From: Haloferax elongans ATCC BAA-1513
Lineage (GTDB): Archaea > Halobacteriota > Halobacteria > Halobacteriales > Haloferacaceae
Direction: 5' to 3'
DNA length: 64,000 bases
Assembly (NCBI RefSeq): GCF_000336755.1
Contig: NZ_AOLK01000022.1
Location: 132,747 to 196,746 of the forward strand
In this document: piece by piece, positions 41,845 through 50,138 of the stretch
Layout: each line of letters opens with the position of its first letter
Numbering within the stretch: the stretch's first letter is position 1
Notes under the pieces: generated by a model
Seen by the model: the letters and a program-made list of their open reading frames with translations, nothing else
Databases searched by the model: none
Told to the model about the DNA's origin: nothing
Program-made: the position numbers and the translations under genes

Positions 41845-44571
41845 TTAGTCGCGGCGGACTGCGAGGAGCGCCGCAGCGACGAGCGCGACGAGAGCAACGG
41901 CGATGCCGAAGCCAGGCGTGTCGGTGCTGGTCGTTTCGGTTGCCGTCTCAGTCGTCGGTTCAGGAGTCTCCGTCGTTGGTTCAGGAGTCTCCGTCGTTGG
42001 TTCAGGAGTCTCCGTCGTCGGTTCAGGAGTCTCCGTCGTCTCTTCCGGCGTCTGGGTTGCCGTGTCGACAGACTCGACGACGTTGCCGTCGACCTCTTCG
42101 TCAGAGGCGACGTCGCCAGCACCGGAGAGAGTCACGGTGAAGGTGTCACCGACGTTCTGCTCGGAGAAGTCGAACGTGGCGGAGAACGTGTTGTTCTCGG
42201 TCACGTAGGCGGTCGCCGTCTTGAGGAAGCGCGGCTGAGTGTCGCCGTCGGACTTCACGCGGACGGTGAGTTCCGTACCGGGTGCGACGTCAGTCGTACC
42301 CGTGACGGTCTGACTTTCCGCGTTCGTGACGTTGACCGGGTCCATGTCGAACGTGTGCTCTGCTTCGATGTTCTCGAAGGAGGTCGTCATGGAGTTGTCG
42401 TCTTCGACCAGCGCGAGGTTGCTGTTCGAGACGTCATCTTCGCCGACCATCTTGAACTCAACGTTGAACGCGTCGTCGTCTTCGAGTTCAGCGTTGTCGT
42501 TCTCGTTGTTGTCGATGATACCGTCGTCGTCTTCGTCACGGACTGCGTCGATCTCTTCCGTGTTGAACACGACGAAGTAGGTGTCGTTGTCACCGTCAGC
42601 GACGACCGACGCGTTGCTGACGTTGATGATTTTTGCGTCACGGTTCGGACCAGGGTTGCTCTGGTTGACCGTGAGGCGGTAGGAGTCGTTGTAAGCGCCG
42701 CTGAAGAAGTTCGGCGTCTCGTCGTCCTGAGCGCCCACGAAGCCTTCGAGGCCGGGGGCGACGATCTGGATGACAGCCTTGTCGCCGAAGGCGACCTTGC
42801 TGTCCTGCGTGATGTTACCGTTTTCGAGTGCTTCGTTCACGTCGTCGAGGTCGCTGAGGGACTCAGAGTCCGGCGCAGTCCACATTGCGACCGTGTCGAC
42901 GGAGGCGTCACCAAGGACGAGGGAACCGACGTTGTCGGCGTCCTTCGCGGAGTCCGTACCGGTACGGATCTCGAGTTCGTAGTCGCCGGAGTCGATGAGA
43001 TCGTTGGTCGTCTCGCTGACACCAGTGGAACCGTCGTTGCCCGTCAGGATCTCGTCGTCACCGTCTTCGACGTCGAAGACGTCATCCACGGTGGAGCTGG
43101 TGGATTCGGAGCTGTCCCAGAGGATGACAACTTCGCCGTCCTCGTCGCCGTCTTCGACGGTAACGTTAGCCTGGTAACCATCACCGTCGTCACCGATGGT
43201 GACAGTAGCTTCATCAGTGTTCGAGAGCGTAACAGGGATTGCGACGACGTCACCACGTTCGTCGTTGATGACGCCATCCCCACCGAAGTTCGTCTTACCT
43301 TCTCCAGCCTCGGTGACCGTGATCGTGTCGGATTCGACCGTCACGCCGGAGGCTCTGTCGATGACTTCGACTGTGTAGTCGCCCGTGCCGATGTCATCGG
43401 AGGAGGCGTTGAATTCGAATTCGTAGTCACCCTGACCGTCCGTGGTCGCGGTGATGGTAACTTCTTCGATTTCGTCGCCGTCGTCGTCGAGGAGGCGGAC
43501 TTCGATGTTACGCTGGTCTGCGCGAGCGCTAACCTCACCTTCGATGAGGTCCTCGTCGGTGACGTTCAGGTCCTCGATGGCGACATTCAGGTTAAGGTCA
43601 CGAATCTGGACCTTCTCGTCGAGCGTCGAACCGATCGTGATGTTGTAGCGCTCGGTGTTGCGGTCGGTCGTGTCGAAGATGAAGACTTCGGAGTTCGAAC
43701 CGGTGCTACCGTCGCGGAAGAAGCCTTCGTTGTCGTCCTGACTTTCGTCGGACTCGATCGAGACGTCCTGTGCGACGCTACCGCCGGTCAGAGCGACGAC
43801 TTCGCCCTTGTAGGCACTGGTGGTGGAAACAGAGTCGTCGTCTGTAACCGTAACCGTCGCGACCGTAACGGACGCGTTGTTGTCGTCGTCGAGACCATCG
43901 TCGACGTTGTTACCGTCGAGGTCTGTGACGTCGTCGCCAACCATGACCTCGATTTCACCGGTGTAGACTTCGTCAGTCGTCAGAAGAAGCTGACCGGGGT
44001 TCTTCTGGGTAACTGCCGTGATGGCACCGGACTGTTCGTCATCGTCCTGGTAGAGCGTGAAGTCAGCCGCGCTGACACTGCTCATGTCAATCTCCTCGCT
44101 GAATGCGAGCTCGACGACGTTCGTGCTCGTGTCGTTCACGAAGTGAACGGCCGAGTCAAGCTCGGGGTCGTCGCCGTCCGAGACCGAGAACGTGTCGGTC
44201 TCGTCGGCAGCATCGCCATCAGACGGAGCACCCGTCTGTGCGATTGCGCCAGCCGTGTAGGACTGACCCTCGTCGAGACTCGAGATGTCGATCGTCTCGG
44301 AGAAGGAGCTAGCGCCACTGAGCGAGGTGTTGTTCGTGTGCGGTTCATTTGCCTGGAAGTTTCCGTCGCCGTTTTCGTCGACGAAAACCGTCAGGTTGTC
44401 TTCCGTACCTGCGAGGTCACCACTTACCGTAAGGGTGTCACCGCTCGCAGATGCAGAGACGTTAGACGCAGCCGCAGCAGCACTGCCCGAGAACGCGATG
44501 GTCCCGGCGAAAACCGAGAAGACCATCAGCGCAGCGAGAAGCACTGCACGGATCTGTTTGTTACGTGTCAT
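41845..44571 (-). CDS. csg: S-layer / surface glycoprotein with PGF-CTERM anchor
   Basis: 908 aa. The N-terminus MTRNKQIRAVLLAALMVFSV is the haloarchaeal surface-glycoprotein type of Sec signal peptide, ending AFSGSAAAA. The mature part is very acidic, beta-rich and Ig-like, with many N-x-S/T sequons (NNTS, NDTS, NVTD and others), as expected of an N-glycosylated S-layer protein. Near the C-terminus there are four copies of the heptad TTETPEP, a Thr-rich O-glycosylation-type spacer, then TDTPGFGIAVALVALVAA and a basic end: the PGF-CTERM signal that archaeosortase A removes while a lipid is attached. It is probably the main S-layer protein or a close paralogue. Confidence 0.85.
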   Translation of the reverse strand: MTRNKQIRAVLLAALMVFSVFAGTIAFSGSAAAAASNVSASASGDTLTVSGDLAGTEDNLTVFVDENGDGNFQANEPHTNNTSLSGASSFSETIDISSLDEGQSYTAGAIAQTGAPSDGDAADETDTFSVSDGDDPELDSAVHFVNDTSTNVVELAFSEEIDMSSVSAADFTLYQDDDEQSGAITAVTQKNPGQLLLTTDEVYTGEIEVMVGDDVTDLDGNNVDDGLDDDNNASVTVATVTVTDDDSVSTTSAYKGEVVALTGGSVAQDVSIESDESQDDNEGFFRDGSTGSNSEVFIFDTTDRNTERYNITIGSTLDEKVQIRDLNLNVAIEDLNVTDEDLIEGEVSARADQRNIEVRLLDDDGDEIEEVTITATTDGQGDYEFEFNASSDDIGTGDYTVEVIDRASGVTVESDTITVTEAGEGKTNFGGDGVINDERGDVVAIPVTLSNTDEATVTIGDDGDGYQANVTVEDGDEDGEVVILWDSSESTSSTVDDVFDVEDGDDEILTGNDGSTGVSETTNDLIDSGDYELEIRTGTDSAKDADNVGSLVLGDASVDTVAMWTAPDSESLSDLDDVNEALENGNITQDSKVAFGDKAVIQIVAPGLEGFVGAQDDETPNFFSGAYNDSYRLTVNQSNPGPNRDAKIINVSNASVVADGDNDTYFVVFNTEEIDAVRDEDDDGIIDNNENDNAELEDDDAFNVEFKMVGEDDVSNSNLALVEDDNSMTTSFENIEAEHTFDMDPVNVTNAESQTVTGTTDVAPGTELTVRVKSDGDTQPRFLKTATAYVTENNTFSATFDFSEQNVGDTFTVTLSGAGDVASDEEVDGNVVESVDTATQTPEETTETPEPTTETPEPTTETPEPTTETPEPTTETATETTSTDTPGFGIAVALVALVAAALLAVRRD
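41957..42040. repeat. Four 21-bp tandem repeats encoding the TTETPEP heptad
   Basis: Repeat unit on the plus strand is GGTTCAGGAGTCTCCGTCGT plus one base (T or C); copies begin at 41957, 41978, 41999 and 42020. It is in-frame and inside the S-layer gene, forming the Thr/Glu/Pro spacer before the membrane anchor. Confidence 0.85.
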
Positions 44572-44610
44572 TGTTGTTGATGGGTGTTGCAGTCGGGGAC
44601 ACCGTTTTCG

Positions 44611-44647
44611 TCAATCCTCGGATTGAGTCGAACCGGGCAAAACCCGG
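44611..44647 (-). promoter_or_regulatory. Two stem-loops in the 5' leader of the S-layer mRNA
   Basis: TCAATCC-TC-GGATTGA (44611-44626) and CCGGG-CAAAA-CCCGG (44633-44647), both in the predicted leader between the TATA box near 44720 and the ATG at 44571. Stable leader hairpins could protect this abundant mRNA or influence translation. Confidence 0.5.
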
Positions 44648-44712
44648 ACCGAGGTGGGGTACTCACAGGTGTCTCCATGGGCAGGGGTACGGTTGGACAT
44701 GTTGGGCGTTCA

Positions 44713-44728
44713 CGGTAAATACTTTGTG
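44713..44728 (-). promoter_or_regulatory. Promoter of the S-layer glycoprotein gene
   Basis: Minus-strand AAAGTATTTACC is a strong TATA box. Transcription should begin about 27 bases on, near 44693, giving a leader of about 120 nt, unusual in a genome where most transcripts are leaderless. Confidence 0.55.
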
Positions 44729-44853
44729 TGATTGACTTAATCTGAAACGTTAACAAACATGTAGTACAGGCCCAGAAACGCCAATGTACCCCACAAGACA
44801 TATGTAGACAGAAAGTGTATCTGTTTAACGCGTGCGCACGCCACCTTGGGTAG

Positions 44854-44890
44854 GAACGATGTCCCCGGTTCGCCGGGGACTTCTTCGTTC
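44854..44890. ncRNA. TTCG-capped hairpin, possible small RNA or regulatory structure
   Basis: GAACGA-T-GTCCCCGG-TTCG-CCGGGGAC-TTCT-TCGTTC: an 8-bp perfect GC stem with a TTCG loop, an internal loop and a further 6-bp stem. Very stable as RNA on the plus strand. It lies between the two promoters and far from any start. No T-run directly follows. Confidence 0.35.
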
Positions 44891-45072
44891 TCGACGAAAC
44901 AAACTGTAGAGCGGACGCGCTTTCCTCGACAACTGATTCATTGAGTCGTACCTTACTCGGATTTGACTGAACTGTAGTCAAGTAATATACTCAAGTGATG
45001 TACTACACTTCTCTCTCGCGCGAGCGCGCGATAAGAAGCAATTCTCTCGAAAATAAGTTCTCAAGAATTACT

Positions 45073-45191
45073 GTTCAATTGGGACTATTCCTGCAACCCC
45101 ATTTGGGAGTTCGCCGCCCTTGCCACCTGCCCCGACGTGCACAGCAATAGAGTGACAACTCCCCCAAACGTGTCAATAGTTCCTATTGAAC
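45073..45191. ncRNA. Nested 119-nt inverted repeat, possible structured RNA or mini-element
   Basis: GTTCAATTGGGACTATT (45073-45089) pairs with AATAGTTCCTATTGAAC (45175-45191): 15 Watson-Crick pairs, one G-U and one mismatch. Inside it TTTGGGAGTT pairs with AACTCCCCCAAA. Together they make a long imperfect hairpin with a loop of about 45 nt. No target-site duplication is seen, which speaks against a fresh transposon. Confidence 0.4.
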
Positions 45192-45428
45192 GGCCGATTT
45201 CGGGTGCCGTTCCAAGAATAAACCCCATATAAACCCTATATTAAGAGAGAATTTATCGGCCCTAACATACCATTAATTTGGCACCCAGTTTTAAGTCACC
45301 CCACGATAACCATCGGTTGGACACACTAGGACGGCCACCGGGCAGAGGGGGAGTGCAACCCATCCCCCTTAGTACATCTGTAACAGGGTGTACTCACGGC
45401 CGTCTCGGTGTGGGACACAACGCAACAC

Positions 45429-45860
45429 ATGAAACTCAAGAACCTCTTCACAGAAGACCGCGCAGTTTCGCCAGTCATCGGGGTTATCCTGATGGTGGCC
45501 ATCACCGTGATTCTCGCAGCCGTTATCGGGACGTTCGTCCTCGGGCTTGGCGACCAAGTGCAGGAGACGGCACCCCAAGCGAGTTTCGCGTTTGACTACA
45601 ATGGTGCAGGCAACCTCACCATCACTCACGAGAGTGGTGAACAGATCGCAGCTAATCAAGTGACAGTTACTGGGCCCATCAACAGCGACGGTGGCAACTG
45701 GACCTCGTTCGGCGGCTCCGACCCGATTAGTGCAGGCGGAAGTGTCGTCGTAAACTCCTCGGCAGGGACGTTCTCTGACGGGGACACCGTCCGTATCGTT
45801 TGGAGCTCCGAGAGCGGTGGCACCTCGTCTACCCTCCAAAAGTGGACTTACAATGGGTAA
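45429..45860 (+). CDS. Type IV pilin, PilA-type (pilin 1)
   Basis: 143 aa from ATG 45429. Short positively charged leader MKLKNLFTEDRAV, then the prepilin peptidase site before [20 protein letters not shown] and the rest of the hydrophobic H-domain ending FVLGLG (about residues 14-41). The remainder is a beta-rich, Asn/Ser/Thr-rich exposed domain with sequons and a C-terminal TLQKWTYNG. This H-domain is the one that is shared by Haloferax PilA adhesion pilins. Its TAA overlaps the next ATG (TAATG). Confidence 0.92.
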   Translation: MKLKNLFTEDRAVSPVIGVILMVAITVILAAVIGTFVLGLGDQVQETAPQASFAFDYNGAGNLTITHESGEQIAANQVTVTGPINSDGGNWTSFGGSDPISAGGSVVVNSSAGTFSDGDTVRIVWSSESGGTSSTLQKWTYNG

Positions 45861-46318
45861 TGAACGTCAAAGAACTCCTCGCTGACGACGACGCGGTGTC
45901 CCCAGTCATCGGAGTCATTCTGATGGTGGCTATCACCGTCATCCTCGCTGCGGTTATCGGGACGTTCGTCCTCGGCCTCGGCGACCAAGTGAGTCAAACA
46001 GCTCCGCAGGCGAGTTTCAGCTTCGACTACACAGATAATGGTGCAACTGACAATCTTACTGTCACCCACGACAGTGGTGAGGCAATCAATGCGGACAATG
46101 TGAACCTGACTGCAGGTTCGAGCTTCACTGCAATCACTGGCAGTGGCTCTGGAACCTCGCTAACCTTCACCGACCTCGGCGTCAGCGGCGACGTAACTGC
46201 CGGGACGTCGGTTGAAGTGACAGGCGACTTCAACTCCGAAACCTTCCGCGTCGTGTGGACCGCAGAATCCGGCTCCACGTCTGCAACCCTGCAGAAGTGG
46301 TCTGGACCGGACGCCTAA
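45860..46318 (+). CDS. Type IV pilin, PilA-type (pilin 2)
   Basis: 152 aa from ATG 45860, sharing one base with the stop of pilin 1, so the two genes are translationally coupled. The leader MNVKELLADDDAV precedes an H-domain identical to that of the other three pilins. The C-terminal domain ends [10 protein letters not shown], as does pilin 3, but its central part differs. PibD-type prepilin peptidase should cleave just before the Ser-Pro pair of the H-domain. Confidence 0.92.
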   Translation: MNVKELLADDDAVSPVIGVILMVAITVILAAVIGTFVLGLGDQVSQTAPQASFSFDYTDNGATDNLTVTHDSGEAINADNVNLTAGSSFTAITGSGSGTSLTFTDLGVSGDVTAGTSVEVTGDFNSETFRVVWTAESGSTSATLQKWSGPDA

Positions 46319-46366
46319 TCGGAACCAACCTTCAGTCATCCGTTCTTCTTCAGATGTGATAACTAC

Positions 46367-46381
46367 CCGATAGCCTTAGGT
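46367..46381 (+). promoter_or_regulatory. Conserved promoter element upstream of pilin 3
   Basis: CCGATAGCCTTAGGT, identical at 46936-46950 upstream of pilin 4, ends 42 and 43 bases before the respective ATG codons. CCTTAGGT probably serves as the TATA element, giving a leader of about 15-20 nt. Confidence 0.6.
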
Positions 46382-46422
46382 ACGGGAATTCGAATAGTCA
46401 CCTACACACACAGTCACGGACT

Positions 46423-46893
46423 ATGAAACTCCAAAAATTCCTCACAGACGACAACGCAGTATCTCCCGTCATCGGAGTTATCCTGATGGTGGCTATCACC
46501 GTCATCCTCGCCGCGGTTATTGGGACGTTCGTCCTCGGCCTCGGTGAGCAAACGGAGACCGCACCACAAGCCAGCTTTAGCTTCGAATACGACAGCAGCG
46601 GGAACTCGAACCTAACGATTACGCACGAGAGCGGTGAAGAGATCAACTCTGACCGCTTGAATGTCACTGCCAGTACTGAAATCACGAACCAGTCGGGTAG
46701 CCCAGCTGCTGCAACGAGTCTAAGCTGGACTGACCTTGATACTGGAACAGCAGTCGACGTGACCGCAGGGTCCTCAATTACGATCAAACCGAGTAGCAAC
46801 ACGCTCGGTAGTGAAACCGTTCGTGTCGTCTGGACCTCGGACTCTGGTTCTTCGTCCGCAACGCTCCAGAAGTGGTCTGGCCCGGACGCCTAA
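46423..46893 (+). CDS. Type IV pilin, PilA-type (pilin 3)
   Basis: 156 aa. Leader [14 protein letters not shown]-domain identical to its neighbours, C-terminus [10 protein letters not shown]. The exposed domain contains several sequons (NLTIT, NVTAS, NQSG). It has its own promoter element, shared with pilin 4. The array probably arose by tandem duplication followed by divergence of the exposed part. Confidence 0.92.
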   Translation: MKLQKFLTDDNAVSPVIGVILMVAITVILAAVIGTFVLGLGEQTETAPQASFSFEYDSSGNSNLTITHESGEEINSDRLNVTASTEITNQSGSPAAATSLSWTDLDTGTAVDVTAGSSITIKPSSNTLGSETVRVVWTSDSGSSSATLQKWSGPDA

Positions 46894-46935
46894 ACCGACA
46901 GCTGCCACCGCTGCTCTTTTCTTTGTCCCAAATCC

Positions 46936-46950
46936 CCGATAGCCTTAGGT
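46936..46950 (+). promoter_or_regulatory. Conserved promoter element upstream of pilin 4
   Basis: Second copy of CCGATAGCCTTAGGT, 43 bases before the pilin 4 ATG. Confidence 0.6.
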
Positions 46951-46992
46951 GAAATCAACTAGAATGGTCAACTGTTAACACATTCAGGAACC

Positions 46993-47466
46993 ATGAAACT
47001 CCAAGAACTTATCACAGACGACGACGCGGTATCGCCAGTCATCGGGGTCATCCTGATGGTGGCAATCACCGTCATCCTTGCCGCGGTCATCGGGACGTTC
47101 GTCCTCGGCCTCGGTGAACAGACGGAGACCGCACCACAAGCCAGCTTCAGCTTTGAGTACAACCAAAGCTCCAACGACTACTTGAACATCACCCACGAGA
47201 GCGGTGAAGCGATTAACTCAGACCGGCTGAGTGTGAGTACTGGTGTGGAAATCAATTCCACAGAGAATACGAGCAACCAGAATTCGAACAGTGTGTCATG
47301 GACGTTCCTAAACAATGGTCCAGAGGACGTGAAGGCAGGTTCGGGAGTCACAATCTACCCCGAACCTAGTTCCACCCTCGCCGACCAGACCGTCCGCGTT
47401 GTCTGGAACTCCGAGTCCGGTTCCTCGTCCGCGACGCTCCAGAAGTGGACTGGACCGAACGCGTAA
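46993..47466 (+). CDS. Type IV pilin, PilA-type (pilin 4)
   Basis: 157 aa. Leader MKLQELITDDDAV, H-domain identical to the other three, C-terminus TLQKWTGPNA. The central part is rich in Asn and Ser with sequons NITHE and NSTENTSNQ. Same promoter element as pilin 3. A T6 run follows the stop. The prepilin peptidase and pilus assembly ATPase are not in the window and must be elsewhere. Confidence 0.92.
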   Translation: MKLQELITDDDAVSPVIGVILMVAITVILAAVIGTFVLGLGEQTETAPQASFSFEYNQSSNDYLNITHESGEAINSDRLSVSTGVEINSTENTSNQNSNSVSWTFLNNGPEDVKAGSGVTIYPEPSSTLADQTVRVVWNSESGSSSATLQKWTGPNA

Positions 47467-47471
47467 CCGCG

Positions 47472-47488
47472 GAGAAGATTCTTTTTTG
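47472..47488 (+). terminator. Terminator after pilin 4
   Basis: GAGAAGATTCTTTTTTG: a small AGAA-GAT-TTCT stem with a T6 run, 6 bases after the pilin 4 stop. Confidence 0.5.
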
Positions 47489-47517
47489 AACGCCGATTCC
47501 TCGTCGGAGAGCCGCGT

Positions 47518-47706
47518 TTAGACCGGACGGCCGCCTTCAGACGTACCGACGAGCCACGTACCGAGGGTGAGTGCGGCTGCGGCGGGGACGAGTGCGTAGG
47601 TCATCGTCTGTGCGGAACCGGGGAGCGCACCCGGAATGATGCCAAGGGTCCCAACGACCATCAGAACCAGTCCGATGAGCGCTTTGCGCGAGGTGAGTAG
47701 TCCCAT
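47518..47706 (-). CDS. Small two-span membrane protein
   Basis: 62 aa with two membrane segments (ALIGLVLMVVGTLGIIPGAL and MTYALVPAAAALTLGTWLVG), separated by a short PGSAQT turn. No family recognised. Upstream on the same strand lies the DUF1684 gene, 53 bases away, so they may share a transcript. Confidence 0.55.
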   Translation of the reverse strand: MGLLTSRKALIGLVLMVVGTLGIIPGALPGSAQTMTYALVPAAAALTLGTWLVGTSEGGRPV

Positions 47707-47759
47707 GTCGTGTCTCTGCGGAAGGGGGCGATATGGAACTTGCGCTTTTGCGTGGCGAG

Positions 47760-48329
47760 CTACGCCGACTCGTACTTCTTCTCGCCCGCGGGCACGACCA
47801 CGTCGAGCCAGTTTTCTTCCGGGGGGAGCGGACAGTCGAAAGTATCGGTGAACGCGCAGAAGGGGTTGTACGCGAGGTTAAAATCGACCACGACCTCGTC
47901 GAGTTCGTCGAGCGGGGCGTCCGGCGTGAGTTCCATATATCGCCCGCCGTCGTAGGTCTGCTGCCCGGTCGTCTTGTCGCGGAAGGGGACGAAGAGCGTC
48001 TGAGAATCGTCGTGTTCCTGTCGGTACGCTCCGAGTACGAGGTCGGTGTCGCGGAGTTCGAAGTGGAACGTCGCGACGCGCAGGTACCGAACCTCCCGAC
48101 CGGCAGAGGTGTCCATCACGACTGGTTCGGGGTCGACGTGTGTCTCGACGGTCGCCGTCATACGGAACTCGGGGTCTGGCTCGAAGAAATCCAGTCCGTC
48201 GAAGTCGTCGCGGTCTGCGGGCGGAATGGGTGACTGCGGGTGGCTGTCGAAGAACTCGTCCTTCTCGCGGCGCTTCGCCCGGAGCGACGTCACGTAGGCC
48301 TCGGGGTCGAACGCGTCAGCGTCGGTCAT
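47760..48329 (-). CDS. DUF1684 protein
   Basis: 189 aa, acidic, soluble. The family fingerprint is clear: SLRAKRREKDEFF near the N-terminus, FRDKTTGQQTYDGGRYMEL (about 115-133), and VDFNLAYNPFCAFTDTFDC (about 148-166) followed by PLPPEENWLDV and AGEKKY. DUF1684 proteins are widespread and of unknown biochemical function. The conserved Cys pair suggests a fold shared with cystein-containing enzymes, which is inference. Confidence 0.85.
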   Translation of the reverse strand: MTDADAFDPEAYVTSLRAKRREKDEFFDSHPQSPIPPADRDDFDGLDFFEPDPEFRMTATVETHVDPEPVVMDTSAGREVRYLRVATFHFELRDTDLVLGAYRQEHDDSQTLFVPFRDKTTGQQTYDGGRYMELTPDAPLDELDEVVVDFNLAYNPFCAFTDTFDCPLPPEENWLDVVVPAGEKKYESA

Positions 48330-48398
48330 GGCCGGGGATACCCACCGGCCACACCTACACCTGACGGTTCTGTACGGACTGGTGAGGCGGTTCTCGAC

Positions 48399-49382
48399 TC
48401 AGACGGAATGGTCTCGTTTGGCGGCCGAAAGCCGGTGGAACTGCTCGGACGAGAGGTCGATAGTCGCAGCGGCGAGGTCCTCCCGAAGTTGGCTGACGGT
48501 TCGTGCACCGATGATGGGTGCTGTGACCTGCGGGTGGTTGACGAGCCATGCAAGGCTGACTTGTGCGGGCGTGGCGTCGACTTCCTCGGCGACGGCCTCG
48601 ACCGCGTCCAGCACGTCGAAGTTCGCCGACGTGAGATACGAGTCGGCGAATCGCTGGTCGGTCGCAGCCCGGGAGTTTGGCGGCGGTGACTCGCCACGGG
48701 TGTATTTCCCGGTGAGGAATCCGCCGGCAAGTGGCGACCACGGAACGACGCCGATGTCGTAGTCGTCACACATATCGAGATAGTTCCCTTCGACCTCACG
48801 GTTGACGACGTTGTATCGGGGTTGGGCGATGCGGAACGGTTCGTAGCCGCGTTTGTCCGCGAGTTCGTTCGCCTTCACGACCTTCCACGCGTTGGGTTCG
48901 AGCGTCGAGGTGCCGAGGTAGTTGACCTTCCCGTCGCGGACGAACTGGTCGAGCGTCCGCATGAACTCTTCGACCGGCGTGCCGTCGTCCCAGCGGTGGA
49001 TGTACAGGAGGTCGATGTAGTCGGTGCCGAGGCGGTCGAGGATGCGGTCGATTTGCCGACGGAGGTGCTTTCTGCTCAGTCCGCGACCGTTCGGGTCGTC
49101 TCTCGTCGGCCAGAAAATCTTCGAGGCGATGACGAAGTCTTCGCGGTCTCGCGTCGAGAGCCACTCGCCGATGTAGGTCTCGCTCGCGCCCTCGCCGTAC
49201 ATGTCGGCGGTGTCGATGAAGTTCCCGCCGGCCGCGGCGTACGCGTCGAGAAGTTCGTGCGCCTGGTTGGCATCGACTTCGACCTCGTCGGCGTCGTTAC
49301 GGCGACCGAACCGCCACGTTCCGAAGGCAATCTCAGAGACCTTCGTCCCGGTCCGTCCCAGTGGAACCGTCTCGAGCGACAT
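48399..49382 (-). CDS. Aldo/keto reductase
   Basis: 327 aa from ATG 49382, 28 bases after a minus-strand ACCTTTACC box. Signatures: VSEIAFGTWRFG (about 15-26), NFIDTADMYGEGASE (about 52-66, Asp and Tyr of the catalytic tetrad), the Lys in IASKIFWPT (about 84-92), the His in YIHRWDDGTP (about 124-133), and the C-terminal cofactor-binding IIGARTVSQLREDLAA (about 295-310). A broad-specificity NADPH-dependent oxidoreductase; substrate unknown. Confidence 0.88.
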   Translation of the reverse strand: MSLETVPLGRTGTKVSEIAFGTWRFGRRNDADEVEVDANQAHELLDAYAAAGGNFIDTADMYGEGASETYIGEWLSTRDREDFVIASKIFWPTRDDPNGRGLSRKHLRRQIDRILDRLGTDYIDLLYIHRWDDGTPVEEFMRTLDQFVRDGKVNYLGTSTLEPNAWKVVKANELADKRGYEPFRIAQPRYNVVNREVEGNYLDMCDDYDIGVVPWSPLAGGFLTGKYTRGESPPPNSRAATDQRFADSYLTSANFDVLDAVEAVAEEVDATPAQVSLAWLVNHPQVTAPIIGARTVSQLREDLAAATIDLSSEQFHRLSAAKRDHSV

Positions 49383-49509
49383 ACGAAGACCGACGGAAGG
49401 CTGGTGGTAAAGGTCCACGATTTTTCGCCGAACAGTTCGACGGCTGTTTCACTCGCGAGCGCGACAGCCAACAATCGAAAACGGAGCGGGGAGGGGCGAC
49501 GTGCGTTCG

Positions 49510-49773
49510 TTACCGGCCGTAGTTGTGTCCGACGACGAGCGCGACCGCGTTTACCGCGACGAGTGCGACGAACACCGAGAGTTCGTTCGACTCGAGACCA
49601 CCGTGGAGGAGGGGCAGGTACAGGAATGGAAGGGCAACAGCGGTCCAGAAGCCGACGAATCTGAGTGGAGCGGCGACGAGTTTGACGCCGGATTTGTTGT
49701 GCTGTACGTTCGCGAGAACGTCCCATACTTGGGCGAGGCGTTCTCGGGGGACCGTCGATGAGGAGTTTGACAT
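49510..49773 (-). CDS. Small haloarchaeal membrane protein
   Basis: 87 aa from ATG 49773; a CGATATACAGG box lies 27 bases upstream on the minus strand, which fixes this start. An N-terminal amphipathic helix (VPRERLAQVWDVLANVQHN) is followed by two membrane segments (FVGFWTAVALPFLYLPLLHG; LSVFVALVAVNAVALVVG). No family recognised. Confidence 0.6.
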   Translation of the reverse strand: MSNSSSTVPRERLAQVWDVLANVQHNKSGVKLVAAPLRFVGFWTAVALPFLYLPLLHGGLESNELSVFVALVAVNAVALVVGHNYGR

Positions 49774-50138
49774 AGTGGAGGGCTCACCTACAACCTGTAT
49801 ATCGACGTGAGGGGTCATAATTCCGCGCGAGAATTCGGCTCGTTTTATGGTCGTTTAGGCAGTATATTCTTATAAATGTGAAATTTTATCATGTCCTCAA
49901 AACCGATTTAACGATTCATAACGTTCGCTAACTCTTTTATTCAGATATTCACTCTCTCTTATTGTACCATCGTAATTGGTTGAATGTCTATCTAAACAGC
50001 CACATAAAACACGAACGTCGTGAATACTGGAGAGTGAGCGCAAGTAGCGGGTTAATCGGTCTATTCGAGCCACACAGAGACCGTCGTTCGCGACGAGTTT
50101 CCCGCACCGATTTATTCGACCGGAACGAGAGACGAGGC
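49774..50138. other. 365-bp AT-rich spacer without a supported gene
   Basis: Contains the two promoters of its flanking genes and otherwise a low-GC stretch (about 49840-49990) with scattered TTATAA and TTTTAT runs. No protein-like frame and no clear inverted repeat seen. Confidence 0.45.

Larger units (their letters stand above)
44729..45428. other. Structured intergenic region between the S-layer and pilin genes
   Basis: The region shows no protein-coding frame of haloarchaeal character. It is AT-richer than its surroundings and holds several inverted repeats: a TTCG-capped hairpin at 44854-44890, TCGCGCG-AG-CGCGCGA at about 45016-45031, and a nested 119-nt inverted repeat at 45073-45191. 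It also contains both promoters. Confidence 0.55.

Noticed and set aside
41957..42040. Tandem repeats considered as a CRISPR array
   Set aside because: Only four 21-bp units, no spacers, in-frame in the S-layer gene and coding for a Thr/Glu/Pro spacer.
42355..44580. Open frame of about 740 codons antisense to the S-layer gene
   Set aside because: Antisense shadow of a high-GC gene; no promoter or plausible start and a composition that mirrors the sense codons.
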